Of a stretch of 64,000 nucleotides of DNA, positions 32,731 through 40,742 are shown in pieces. Every line of letters begins with the position of its first letter. Within the stretch, counting starts at the first letter, position 1. The DNA is from Actinomadura barringtoniae. Lineage in GTDB: Bacteria; Actinomycetota; Actinomycetes; Streptosporangiales; Streptosporangiaceae. Where the stretch lies: positions 62,001 to 126,000 of the forward strand of contig NZ_JAGEOJ010000022.1 of assembly GCF_017573505.1 (NCBI RefSeq), read 5' to 3'. A model generated the notes under the pieces. The model made no database searches. It saw only the letters and a program-made list of their open reading frames with translations, and was not told the DNA's origin. The position numbers and the translations under genes are program-made.

Positions 32731-34467
32731 ATGACCGAGGACGTTCCCGGCTACAGGGTGCTGGAACAGGTCGGCGAGGGTGGATTCAGCGTCGTCTACC
32801 GGGCCCACCAGGAACGACTCGACCGTGCGGTGGCCCTGAAGATCCTGCACATCAACGCCGTGGACGAGGCGACGCTGCGGCGGTTCGAGCGCGAATGCAA
32901 GATCACCGGACGGCTGTCGGGGCATCCGAACATCGTGACGGTGCTGGACACCGGCAAGACCCGGTCCGGCGCCCCCTACATCGCGATGGAGTACTTCGAG
33001 CGCGGCACGCTGATCGACCGCCTGGAGCGCGAGGGCCCGCTGCCGGTCGCCGAGGTGCTGCGCATCGGCGTGAAGATGGCGGGCGCGCTCGCCGCCACGC
33101 ACGAGACCGACGTGCTGCACCGCGACGTCAAGCCGCAGAACATCCTGGTCTCCCGCTACGGCGAACCGGCGCTCGCCGACTTCGGCATCGCGCGGCTGAC
33201 CGACTCGTTCGACCACAGCCACACGCAGGCGTTCACCCCGCACCACGCCGCGCCGGAGGTGCTCCAGGGCACCACGCCGGGCGTCGGGTCCGACATCTAC
33301 TCGCTGGGATCGACGCTCTACCAGCTGCTGGCCGGGCTGCCCGCGTTCAAGGGCCCCAAGGGCGAGGGCATCGCGCCGCTGATGCTGCGCATCATGAACG
33401 ACGCTCCCCCGCCCATCCAGCGCGCGGACGTTCCGCAGCCGGTGTTCGAGGTCATCACCCGCGCGATGGCCAAGGCGCCCGAGCACCGGTTCGCGAGCGC
33501 GGTGGACTTCGCCCAGCGGATGCAGCAGATCCAGGCCGAACTCGGGCTGCCGATCACCGACCTGGCGACCAGCGGCATCATGCCCCAGCCGACACCGCTG
33601 CACTTCCCCGACCACCCGCGTCCGCCGGCCGTTCCCGAGTGGGCGCCGACGACGCCGCGTTCGTCGGCCGCGGAGACGGTGACGCCGGAGACGCCCGGCG
33701 CGTCCGGCCTCTCTGGTGTGGTGCCGGCCGACGCCCTGGACCTGTCGCCGTGGCACCCGGCCGCCGCGTCCTCGACGACGCCGCCCGCGCCTTCGGCGCA
33801 CGTCACCTCACCGCAGCGGGATCCGTCGTTCCCGCAGTCCGCCGCGCAGCAGGCGCAGCAGCAGGCGCAGCACGCCCAGCAGGGCCAGCAGGCTCCGACC
33901 TGGCCGCCCGGTCCCCCGTCGCAGGAGTCGACCCGGCCGCCGGAGCAGCACGGCGACGGGCCCAAGCGCGGTCTGATCATCGCGGCGGGCGTCGCGCTGG
34001 TGGGCGGGCTCGCGGCCGGGATCGGCGCCCTCGTGCTGACGACCGGCGATGACGGCGGCGGCAACAAGGCCACCCCGGTCGCCTCCACTCCTGCGACTGG
34101 CGGCGTACCGCAGACCGGCAACAACAACCAGCCCGGGCAGAGCCTGCCGCCGATCTCCAAGGCGCAGCGGGCGGCGGCACGGCCGTTCGGCCTCACGGCG
34201 CGGGCGATCCAGGGCGGCGCCGGCCTGGCATGGAAGCTGCCGCCGGGCGCCAAGGAGCTCACCATCATCGTGCAGCGCGCACCCTGGGGGCAGTCCCAGA
34301 TCGTCTCGGCGGGCATCGGCGGGGTGACCGCCACGGTCGCGCACCTGAACCCGCGGCTCGGCTACTGCTTCCGGGTCGGCGCGGTGCTGCGGATCAACTC
34401 GAACGGGCCCGCCGACGTGTCGTGGTCGGTGCCGTTCGGCCTCCGCGGCGCACGCTGCCACGCCTAG
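32731..34467 (+). CDS. PknB-type Ser/Thr protein kinase, single-pass membrane
   Basis: This 578-residue protein has an N-terminal kinase domain (about 8-270) complete with GEGGFS glycine loop, Lys37 (VALKIL), HRDVKPQN (130-137) and DFG (150-152). A long Pro/Ser/Thr/Gln-rich juxtamembrane linker follows (about 285-410), then one TM (GLIIAAGVALVGGLAAGIGA, about 414-433). The extracellular part of about 140 residues resembles one FN3-like domain rather than PASTA repeats. I chose the ATG at 32731, with GGAAGGA upstream, over an ATG at 32668. It is a eukaryotic-type signalling kinase; its signal is unknown. Confidence 0.93.
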   Translation: MTEDVPGYRVLEQVGEGGFSVVYRAHQERLDRAVALKILHINAVDEATLRRFERECKITGRLSGHPNIVTVLDTGKTRSGAPYIAMEYFERGTLIDRLEREGPLPVAEVLRIGVKMAGALAATHETDVLHRDVKPQNILVSRYGEPALADFGIARLTDSFDHSHTQAFTPHHAAPEVLQGTTPGVGSDIYSLGSTLYQLLAGLPAFKGPKGEGIAPLMLRIMNDAPPPIQRADVPQPVFEVITRAMAKAPEHRFASAVDFAQRMQQIQAELGLPITDLATSGIMPQPTPLHFPDHPRPPAVPEWAPTTPRSSAAETVTPETPGASGLSGVVPADALDLSPWHPAAASSTTPPAPSAHVTSPQRDPSFPQSAAQQAQQQAQHAQQGQQAPTWPPGPPSQESTRPPEQHGDGPKRGLIIAAGVALVGGLAAGIGALVLTTGDDGGGNKATPVASTPATGGVPQTGNNNQPGQSLPPISKAQRAAARPFGLTARAIQGGAGLAWKLPPGAKELTIIVQRAPWGQSQIVSAGIGGVTATVAHLNPRLGYCFRVGAVLRINSNGPADVSWSVPFGLRGARCHA

Positions 34468-34492
34468 CCTTCGGCGTTCATCCGGCCAGCGT

Positions 34493-35533
34493 TCATCCGG
34501 TCAGGGCTTGGGCCACGTAGGTGCCGACGGCTGCGTCCTCGGCGCCGAGACCGGTGAGGTCGGCGACGGTGATCTGGTCGCCCGCCGTACGGCCCTTCGC
34601 ACGGCCCGCGAGCACGTCCCCGAGCGCGACCGTCGCGACCACGTCCGAGGCAGTCGCGTCCGGGGCAGTCGCGGCCGAGGTGGGCGCAGCCGAGGCGGGC
34701 GCAGCCGAGGCGGGCGCGGCCGGGGCGTACTGCAGCTCGCCGACGCGGCGGCACTGCGCGATGTCGTCGGCGGCGACCAGCGACGCGACCTCCAGAACGG
34801 ACGGGGCGAGCTCGCGCTTGCCCTCCATGTCGGCGCCGATCGCGGTCACGTGCGCGCCCGGCTTCAGCCACTCGCCGACGATGTGCGGCTCGCGGGTGGG
34901 CGTGGCGGTGGTGACGATGTCGGCGCCCTCGATCGCCTCCTGCGCGGTCGCGGCGACGGTGACGGTCCAGGTGTGCAGGTCGCGCATGCGTGCGGCGAAC
35001 GTCTCGGCCTTCGCACGGTTCGTTCCGTAGACGCGGAGCTCGGTCGGCTTGCGCAGCTGCAGCAGCGCCTCCATCTGCAGGCGGCCCTGGATGCCCGGCC
35101 CGATGACGGCGGCCACGTCCGCGTCCGTACGGGCGAGGGCGTCGGTGGCGAGCGCGCCCGCCGCCGCCGTCCGGACGTCGGTGAGGTAGCCGTTGTCGAG
35201 GGCGATCACCGCCGGGTAGCCGGTCTGGGCGTCGGCGATGAGACTCAGCCCTGACGAGACCGGCAGGCCCGCCTGGGAGTTGGCGTAGAAGCCGGTCGCG
35301 AGCTTGGCCGCGTAGTGCGTCGCGCCGTGGATGTAGGCGCCCTTGATGTGCACCTCGCCGCGTACGCCGGGGATCTCCAGGTGCCAGGGATCGGGCTGGG
35401 TGACGAGCCCGCCTGCCTGGGCGACGAGCGCGTCCCTGGTGACGCCGATGGCCTCGTTCATGGGCAGTATTTCGCGCACCTGGTCCTCGGTGAGGACGAC
35501 GGGAGCCGGGATGCCGGTCGTGAGCTCGGTCAT
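34493..35533 (-). CDS. Ornithine cyclodeaminase/mu-crystallin family protein, EutC-like
   Basis: This 346-residue protein has the mu-crystallin pattern: HIKGAYIHGATHYAAKLATG, LDNGYLTDVRTAAAGALATD and the NAD(P) motif VIGPGIQGRLQMEAL. It overlaps the stop of the threonine-dehydratase-like gene (ATGA). That pairing matches EutB-EutC of ectoine utilisation, though other dehydratase/cyclodeaminase pairs exist. Residues about 268-297 are an Ala/Pro/Ser/Thr-rich insertion, encoded by short tandem repeats (34655-34730), in a region where relatives have a short loop. Confidence 0.87.
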   Translation of the reverse strand: MTELTTGIPAPVVLTEDQVREILPMNEAIGVTRDALVAQAGGLVTQPDPWHLEIPGVRGEVHIKGAYIHGATHYAAKLATGFYANSQAGLPVSSGLSLIADAQTGYPAVIALDNGYLTDVRTAAAGALATDALARTDADVAAVIGPGIQGRLQMEALLQLRKPTELRVYGTNRAKAETFAARMRDLHTWTVTVAATAQEAIEGADIVTTATPTREPHIVGEWLKPGAHVTAIGADMEGKRELAPSVLEVASLVAADDIAQCRRVGELQYAPAAPASAAPASAAPTSAATAPDATASDVVATVALGDVLAGRAKGRTAGDQITVADLTGLGAEDAAVGTYVAQALTG

Positions 35534-36468
35534 GAGTTCAGCGCCTCCGTGTAGTTCTGGACGGTGATGTTGCGGCCGGACAGCACGACCACCAGCCGTC
35601 CTTCGATCTGGACCTTGCCCGCGAGCACCGCGGCGACCCCGCAGGCGCCCGCGCCCTCGACGACCAGGCCGTGCTCGGTGAACAGCCACCGCATGGCCGC
35701 GTGGATCTCGGCGTCGGTGACGGCGGTCAGCTCCGCGTGCCCGCTCAGCAGGGCCGGGGTCACCGAGCCGGGTTCGAGGTTTCCGGTGACGCCGTCGGCG
35801 ATGGTGGAGCCGATCTCGACCGCCACGATGCGTTCGGCGGCGACGGCTGCCGACACGGCCCGTGACTCGCTCGACTCCACGGCGACGACCTTGACGTTCC
35901 CGCGTTCGCGCGCCCAGAGGCTCAGCCCGGACGCCAGCCCGCCGCCGCCCAGCGCGGCGACGACCGTGAGCGGGCCGTCGGCCTGCGCGTCGAGCTCGCG
36001 CCCGATCGTGGCCTGACCGGCGATGACATGCGGGTCGTTGTAGGGCGAGACGTAGTGGCCCTGGAATGACAGGGCGTGGCGTTCGGCGTGGTCGAAGAGC
36101 GTCCCGTGCTGGACGAGCTCCACCGGGTAGGCCTGGATCTTGGCGATCTTGGCCGGAGAGGCGGTCTCGGCGACGACGACCGTGGCGTCCGCGCCGACCC
36201 GGGACGCCGCGTACGCCATGGCCAGGCCGTGGTTGCCGGCGCTCGCGGTCACGGCGCGCTCCCCCTCGGGCAGCGCGGCGAGCGCCGCCAGGGCACCCCT
36301 GACCTTGAACGATCCGGTCGGCTGGAAGGTCTCCAGCTTGAGCAGCGCGTCCGGGGCGAGCGCGCTGGGCAGCACCGGAGTCGGGGCCAGCACCGAGTGG
36401 ACGTCGCGCCAGGCCTGCTCGAGGTCGTGGGCGTCGGGCGGCCGTACGGCCCGTACGTCGAGGGTCAT
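35530..36468 (-). CDS. Threonine/serine dehydratase-like PLP enzyme, EutB-like
   Basis: This 312-residue fold-type II PLP protein has the lysine motif TFQPTGSFKVRGA written as ETFQPTGSFKVRGALAAL, the phosphate loop GGGGLASG, and SAGNHG in between. It probably eliminates water or an amine from a hydroxy- or amino-acid substrate. It is the first gene of a two-gene operon with the cyclodeaminase and is divergent from an XRE-cupin regulator at 36543 (74-bp gap). Ectoine or hydroxyectoine catabolism is one hypothesis; no ectoine hydrolase (eutD) is visible here. Confidence 0.9.
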   Translation of the reverse strand: MTLDVRAVRPPDAHDLEQAWRDVHSVLAPTPVLPSALAPDALLKLETFQPTGSFKVRGALAALAALPEGERAVTASAGNHGLAMAYAASRVGADATVVVAETASPAKIAKIQAYPVELVQHGTLFDHAERHALSFQGHYVSPYNDPHVIAGQATIGRELDAQADGPLTVVAALGGGGLASGLSLWARERGNVKVVAVESSESRAVSAAVAAERIVAVEIGSTIADGVTGNLEPGSVTPALLSGHAELTAVTDAEIHAAMRWLFTEHGLVVEGAGACGVAAVLAGKVQIEGRLVVVLSGRNITVQNYTEALNS

Positions 36469-36542
36469 GGCTCTCCTCCGGTGTCTGTGGTCGGCCCGTG
36501 CCTGTGATGGTCAACGCGACCAGTGTGCAATATATTTCCCAC

Positions 36543-37118
36543 ATGGACGAACGGCCGGAGATCGCCAAGGTGGTCGCCCGCAACCTCCGCACCCGCCGCA
36601 CCGACCGGGGCATGACCCTGGTGGAGCTGGCCGAACGGTCCGGGGTCAGCCGCCGCATGCTCACGTTGATCGAGAAGGGCGAGGGCAACCCGAGCCTCGG
36701 GACGCTGGAACGCGTCGGGCGGGCGCTGGGCGTCCCGTTCGCCGCCCTCGTCGGCGCCGACCGGCCCGGCGAGGTGCACGTCACCGCCCCGGAGGCCATG
36801 GTCACGCCGTGGCGTTCCGAGCACGGCCACGGGCGGATCGCGGTGACCGGGCCGCACGCCGTCGAACTGTGGGACTGGCGGCTGGACCCGGGCGACCGCT
36901 ACGACGCCGATCCGGACCCGACGGGCGCCCAGGAGATGATCCTCGTCGTCTCCGGCCGCCTCACGCTCGAACTGGCGGCCGACCGCTACGTGCTGCCCGC
37001 CGGGCACGCCGTGCGCTTCCCGAGCGATCGCGGCTACGCCTACGTCAACGAGGGCGAACGGCCGGTCCGCTTCAGCCGTAATACCGTGCCGCCGCCCGTT
37101 CCGGCCGCCGGATCCTGA
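36543..37118 (+). CDS. XRE-family regulator with C-terminal cupin domain
   Basis: This 191-residue protein has an XRE HTH at about residues 10-65 (MTLVELAERSGVSRRMLTLI) and a cupin sensor domain in the C-terminal half (GAQEMILVVSGRLTLEL, then YVLPAGHAVRFPSD). Such proteins sense small metabolites and often control the adjacent amino-acid catabolic operon. I chose ATG 36543, which lies just after an AT-rich segment with the 8-bp palindrome AATATATT (36528-36535), a possible operator or -10 region. The 3' end overlaps the convergent lipoprotein gene by 47 bp. Confidence 0.9.
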   Translation: MDERPEIAKVVARNLRTRRTDRGMTLVELAERSGVSRRMLTLIEKGEGNPSLGTLERVGRALGVPFAALVGADRPGEVHVTAPEAMVTPWRSEHGHGRIAVTGPHAVELWDWRLDPGDRYDADPDPTGAQEMILVVSGRLTLELAADRYVLPAGHAVRFPSDRGYAYVNEGERPVRFSRNTVPPPVPAAGS

Positions 37119-37914
37119 GCCGGCGCACGATCATCGCCACCAGCAGCATCGCGGCGGGCAGGCCGAGGGCGAGGGCGGCGAGCGGCGCGACGGTGGCGGT
37201 CTTCAGCGCCGAGCCGGCGAGCACTCCCGCGACGCCGAGGTTGTCGCCCTGCCGCCCGGCGCCGACCGCGACCGAGGCGACGGACGCGACCAGCGCGACG
37301 ATCACCGCGGGCATGGCGACGGCCTGGCGTCGTACGAAGAAGCCCATGCCGACCCCGATCGCGGCGATCACGGGAAGCGCCATCACCCCGTACCAGCGCT
37401 CGGGTCTCGGCCGCATCGTCACCTGAACGACCGGCGCCGCGCCCCTGAGCGTCCAGGCCCGCTCGTCGCCCCGCAGGTGAGAGGTCGATCCCCGCACCGT
37501 TCCGGAGACCTGCGGCAGCTCCAGCCGGACCCCCGCCTCGGTGAAGCCCTGGTCGGACAGCCGCTGCCACACGTTCCGCAGGTCGATGGTGAGCCGGACC
37601 GTACGGCCGCGGCGGTAGGCGCCGCGGACGTGCGCGCGGGCGTACGGCCGCCCCTGGCCCGCCTCCATGTGCGCGCGGACGTCCTCGCTTCGCGGGAACG
37701 CGTCCTTGGCGAGCCGGCTGGTCAACGCCACGGCCTCGGCGTCGGACTTCAGATGCCCGGCGGGATAGACGTCGACCTGCGCGTCCCCGGTCGTGAGCAG
37801 GGCCAGGTGAACCCAGGCGCCCGGCTTGGCCCGCTGCTGCGACGCCCCGCACGCCGCCAGCCCGACGAGCGCGAGGAGCATCAGCCCGTACGCGACGACC
37901 CGCCGAACCGCCAT
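37072..37914 (-). CDS. Lipoprotein/membrane protein of unknown function
   Basis: This 280-residue protein starts at ATG 37914 with a strong GGAGGC ribosome site. The N-terminus MAVRRVVAYGLMLLALVGLA ends in the lipobox LAAC (Cys near 22). The extracellular part is about 150 residues without a recognised domain. Two or three C-terminal membrane segments follow (VMALPVIAAIGVGMGFFV, AVIVALVASVASVAVGA, VAPLAALALGLPAAMLLVAM) and then a basic tail. The combination of a lipid anchor and C-terminal TMs is unusual. I do not recognise the family. Confidence 0.82.
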   Translation of the reverse strand: MAVRRVVAYGLMLLALVGLAACGASQQRAKPGAWVHLALLTTGDAQVDVYPAGHLKSDAEAVALTSRLAKDAFPRSEDVRAHMEAGQGRPYARAHVRGAYRRGRTVRLTIDLRNVWQRLSDQGFTEAGVRLELPQVSGTVRGSTSHLRGDERAWTLRGAAPVVQVTMRPRPERWYGVMALPVIAAIGVGMGFFVRRQAVAMPAVIVALVASVASVAVGAGRQGDNLGVAGVLAGSALKTATVAPLAALALGLPAAMLLVAMIVRRLRIRRPERAAARYYG

Positions 37915-37976
37915 TGCGCCTCCGATGCCCGAGCCACCCGTTGACCCCAGCATCGAAGGCGCGGATCGCACATTCG

Positions 37977-38537
37977 TTACTTTCCGATCCCGGAACCGTT
38001 CAGAACCGCGTCACGGTCCGCGCCGACGGCCACACCGACGATCACGCAGGCCTCGGTGCCGTTGTTACGCCAGGCGTGCCGGGTGCCGTTCTGGACGACC
38101 ACGTCGCCCGCCCGCAGCACCGTCTGCTCGCCGTCGTCGACCTCCAGCGTGACCTCACCCGAGACGACCACGACGTAGTCGAGGCTGTCGGTGGTGTGCA
38201 TCCCCGGCGAGTCGAGCTCCATCGCGGCCATCGCGCCGGGCATCTTCCGTTCCACCTCGGCCAGCGCCGCAGCCGTGTCCAGCTCCGGAGACACGACCGG
38301 CTCGCCCGGCGGGATCAGGTTGACCATGAACCGCGATCCGTCCCGGGGCGGGTAATACGCCTCGGCTCCCCGCGGCGAGCCGTCGTCGGGGAACGTGGCC
38401 CGCTCGTCCCTCCCCCACACCCGGTAGGCCGCATAGCCGGGCATCCATTCAGACGTGATGGGCTCGACGGCACCGTCATCGACCAGGCGCGCCTTGCCCT
38501 CGGAGTCGTGTCCCGTGACCACTCGGCGAATCTTCAT
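37977..38537 (-). CDS. Cupin-domain protein
   Basis: This 186-residue protein has a single cupin barrel in the C-terminal half (HTTDSLDYVVVVSGEVTLEV, then LRAGDVVVQNGTRHAWRN). The His and Glu ligands suggest a bound metal. The N-terminal extension resembles that of cupins paired with regulators of aromatic metabolism. It is divergent from a TetR gene, and the gap contains four copies of an ATAC-N6-GTAT operator, so it is almost certainly a direct target of that regulator. Confidence 0.88.
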   Translation of the reverse strand: MKIRRVVTGHDSEGKARLVDDGAVEPITSEWMPGYAAYRVWGRDERATFPDDGSPRGAEAYYPPRDGSRFMVNLIPPGEPVVSPELDTAAALAEVERKMPGAMAAMELDSPGMHTTDSLDYVVVVSGEVTLEVDDGEQTVLRAGDVVVQNGTRHAWRNNGTEACVIVGVAVGADRDAVLNGSGIGK

Positions 38538-38548
38538 GCCCCTCCTCC

Positions 38549-38624
38549 ATACTGTCGCGTATCAATACGCAACCGTATCCATACGGTAGCGTATCTTTCA
38601 TCGCGCGACAATACGCTGGCGTAT
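38549..38624. promoter_or_regulatory. Array of four TetR-type operators, consensus ATACGCnnGCGTAT
   Basis: Four 14-bp dyads of the form ATAC-N6-GTAT lie at 38549-38562, 38565-38578, 38581-38594 and 38611-38624. The first three repeat every 16 bp exactly, and the fourth is 30 bp further on. They fill the gap between the divergent cupin and TetR genes and must be the binding region of the TetR protein. Confidence 0.85.
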
Positions 38625-38634
38625 CCTGTGGCCC

Positions 38635-39195
38635 GTGGTGAACGAGTCGACACGGCTGTCCGCCCAGGACTGGGCCCGGGCCGCGCTGAAGGCGATCGCG
38701 AACGGCGGCCTGGCCGCGGTCGCGGTGGAGCCCCTGGCCCGCACGCTCGGCGTGACCAAGGGCAGCTTCTACGCGCACTACCGGAACCGCGACGAGCTGA
38801 TCGCCGCGGCGCTCGCGGAGTGGGTGCAGAGCCACGGCGACGAGGGACTCGCCGAACTCGCCGCCGTCCCCGATCCGGCGCGGCGGCTCCGCGACCTGAT
38901 CTCCACCGTCGTGCACGCCGTTCAACCGCTGGCCCCGTCGGTGCACCTGAGCCTGCTAGGCGACCGCAACGACCCGCGCGTCAGGGACGCGGTAAGCCAG
39001 GTGAACCAGGCCCGCCTGGACCTGCTGACCCGCACCTACAGCGAGCTGGGCCTGCCACCCGAGCGAGCGGCATCCCGGGCACGGGTCGCCTACGCGGCCA
39101 TCCTCGGCCTACTGCACCTGGCCCAAACAGACCCGGACGCCCCCAACGCCGACGTCCTGACCGCCGAAGCCACCGCAATCTTCGTCCCGTCCTAG
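38635..39195 (+). CDS. TetR/AcrR-family regulator
   Basis: This 186-residue protein has an HTH with the sequence VEPLARTLGVTKGSFYAHYRNRD (split here by the motif RTLGVTKGSFYAHYRN at about 36-51) and a short effector domain. The start is GTG 38635 or GTG 38638; both lie 11-14 bp beyond the last of four operator copies. It is divergent from the cupin gene, which it presumably represses together with itself. A strong hairpin follows at 39205-39235. Confidence 0.92.
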   Translation: MVNESTRLSAQDWARAALKAIANGGLAAVAVEPLARTLGVTKGSFYAHYRNRDELIAAALAEWVQSHGDEGLAELAAVPDPARRLRDLISTVVHAVQPLAPSVHLSLLGDRNDPRVRDAVSQVNQARLDLLTRTYSELGLPPERAASRARVAYAAILGLLHLAQTDPDAPNADVLTAEATAIFVPS

Positions 39196-39204
39196 AGACA
39201 CCTC

Positions 39205-39235
39205 AGGGCGCCGGCACTCTCAAAGCCGGCGCCCT
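39205..39235. terminator. Bidirectional hairpin terminator
   Basis: AGGGCGCCGGC (39205-39215) pairs perfectly with GCCGGCGCCCT (39225-39235) across 9 nt, between the convergent TetR and PEP-mutase-type genes. Confidence 0.85.
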
Positions 39236-39267
39236 CACAGAGTTGCCTAGTGACGCCTGCGTCGTCG

Positions 39268-40065
39268 TCAGAAGCGCATGATGGCGCCGGCTACCTCGGA
39301 GGCGTCGGTGAAGGCGTCGTAGGTGCCGGCGTTCAGCAGCTCGGTGACGGCTCGGTGGGCGGCGGCGTAGCTGGACATGTGGAGTGCGACGCCGAGGCTG
39401 ACGCGGCGGACGCCCGCGTCGCGGAGTTCGGCGGGCGTGGGGCTGCCGGGGCCTGCCATCGCGTTCACCGGGATCGGGGAGGCCTCCACGACCGCCTGCA
39501 GCTCGGCGAGGTCGAGCAGGCCGGGGACGAACAGGCAGTCGGCGCCCGCCTCGGCGTAGATCTTGGCGCGGTCGACCACCTCGGCCCGGTCGCCCTTCTG
39601 GAAGAAGATGACGTCCGTGCGGGCGTTGATGAAGAAGTCGGGAACGTCCGCGGCGGCCTCGCGTGCGGCGCGGATGCGGGCGGCCTGCTCCTCGGGGGTG
39701 TGCAGCGGGTCGGCGGGGGTGCGGGAGTCCTCAAGGTTGATGCCGGCCGCTCCGGCCGCGATGACCTGGCGTACGGTCTCGGCGACGTCGTCAGGGCTCT
39801 CGCCGTAGCCGTTCTCAACGTCGGCGGTGACCGGGACCTCGACGGCGGCGACGATCTGCCGGACGGCCGCGATCATGTCCTCGCGGCTCAGCTGGTGGCC
39901 GTCCGGAACGCCTCGGGACCAGGCCACGCCGGCGCTCGTGGTCGCGACGGCGGGCGCGCCTGCGGCGGCGATGGCCGCCGCGCTCGCGGCGTCCCAGGCG
40001 TTCGGGAGAACGAGGAGGTCCTGGTGGAGGGCACGCAGGGTAGCCGCCTTGGCGTTGAGCGTCAT
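39268..40065 (-). CDS. Isocitrate lyase/PEP mutase (phosphonomutase) family protein
   Basis: This 265-residue protein fits the ICL/PEPM superfamily: LPNAWDAASAAAIAAAG, then VTADVENGYGESPDDVAETV with the metal-binding aspartate, GINLEDS, and FFINARTDVIF. It lacks the KKCGH signature of isocitrate lyase, so it is more likely an oxaloacetate- or carboxyphosphonate-type lyase of unassigned substrate. It is divergent from a TetR gene across a region with two ACCGAC-N5-GTCGGT operators, which makes it the probable target. Confidence 0.9.
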   Translation of the reverse strand: MTLNAKAATLRALHQDLLVLPNAWDAASAAAIAAAGAPAVATTSAGVAWSRGVPDGHQLSREDMIAAVRQIVAAVEVPVTADVENGYGESPDDVAETVRQVIAAGAAGINLEDSRTPADPLHTPEEQAARIRAAREAAADVPDFFINARTDVIFFQKGDRAEVVDRAKIYAEAGADCLFVPGLLDLAELQAVVEASPIPVNAMAGPGSPTPAELRDAGVRRVSLGVALHMSSYAAAHRAVTELLNAGTYDAFTDASEVAGAIMRF

Positions 40066-40092
40066 TGCCTTGCTCCTAGGCTGGGTGATAAT

Positions 40093-40136
40093 ACCGACCG
40101 ACTGTCGGTTTCGAACGCTACCGACCGACAGTCGGT
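40093..40136. promoter_or_regulatory. Pair of TetR operators, ACCGAC-N5-GTCGGT
   Basis: Two 17-bp dyads lie at 40093-40109 and 40120-40136, 27 bp apart centre to centre. Each also contains a nested 13-bp palindrome, ACCGACTGTCGGT and ACCGACAGTCGGT. They lie between the divergent PEP-mutase-type and TetR genes. Confidence 0.83.
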
Positions 40137-40151
40137 ATGTCTAGGAGGATC

Positions 40152-40742
40152 GTGAACAAGAAGGCCGAGCAGGGCCGCACCACCCGCGAACGCCTGATCT
40201 CCATCGGGCTGGGACTGTTCGCCGAGCACGGCTACGAGGGCACCTCGATCGAGGCGGTGCTGCGCGAGTCCGGGCTCAGCCGGGGCGCGCTCTACCACCA
40301 CTTCGACGGCAAGGACGCGCTGTTCGCGGCCGTTCTGGAGCAGGTAGAGCAGGACGTCGCCGCCAAGCTCGCCCCGGTGGTCATGGCCGCCGCGCCCGAT
40401 CCGGTGGCCGAGCTGCGCGCCGGCTGCCTGGCCTGGATCCGGCTGGTGGCCGACCCGGTGGTGCGGCGGATCATTCTGATCGACGGCCCCGCGGTGCTCG
40501 GCTGGCATGAGTGGCGCTCGGTCGAGGAACGGCACGGCCTGGGACTCTTCAAGATCGCGTTGGCCGAGGCGGCGGAGCAGGGCAGGCTCCCGGCCGAACG
40601 CGCGGACCTGTTCGCGCACATGCTGATGGCGGCCATGAACGAGGTCGCCCTGCTCGTCGCCCAGGCGGAGGGCGACGAGCAGTCGATCGCCGAGGGTGAG
40701 GCGGCCCTAGAGGACTTCCTCGGCCGCGTCCTCGGCGTATAG
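40152..40742 (+). CDS. TetR/AcrR-family regulator
   Basis: This protein of about 196 residues has a canonical HTH (IEAVLRESGLSRGALYHHFD) and a TetR_C domain. The start is uncertain. GTG 40152 has AGGAGG three bases upstream, while ATG 40137 has no ribosome site and would begin inside the second operator dyad. The paired dyads at 40093-40136 imply autoregulation and control of the PEP-mutase-type gene. The 3' end overlaps the convergent MFS fusion gene by 36 bp. Confidence 0.92.
   Translation: MNKKAEQGRTTRERLISIGLGLFAEHGYEGTSIEAVLRESGLSRGALYHHFDGKDALFAAVLEQVEQDVAAKLAPVVMAAAPDPVAELRAGCLAWIRLVADPVVRRIILIDGPAVLGWHEWRSVEERHGLGLFKIALAEAAEQGRLPAERADLFAHMLMAAMNEVALLVAQAEGDEQSIAEGEAALEDFLGRVLGV

Noticed and set aside
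34655..34730. CRISPR-like or minisatellite array
   Set aside because: The short gcagccgaggcgggc-type repeats are in frame inside the cyclodeaminase gene and have no spacers. No CRISPR array or cas gene was found anywhere in the window.
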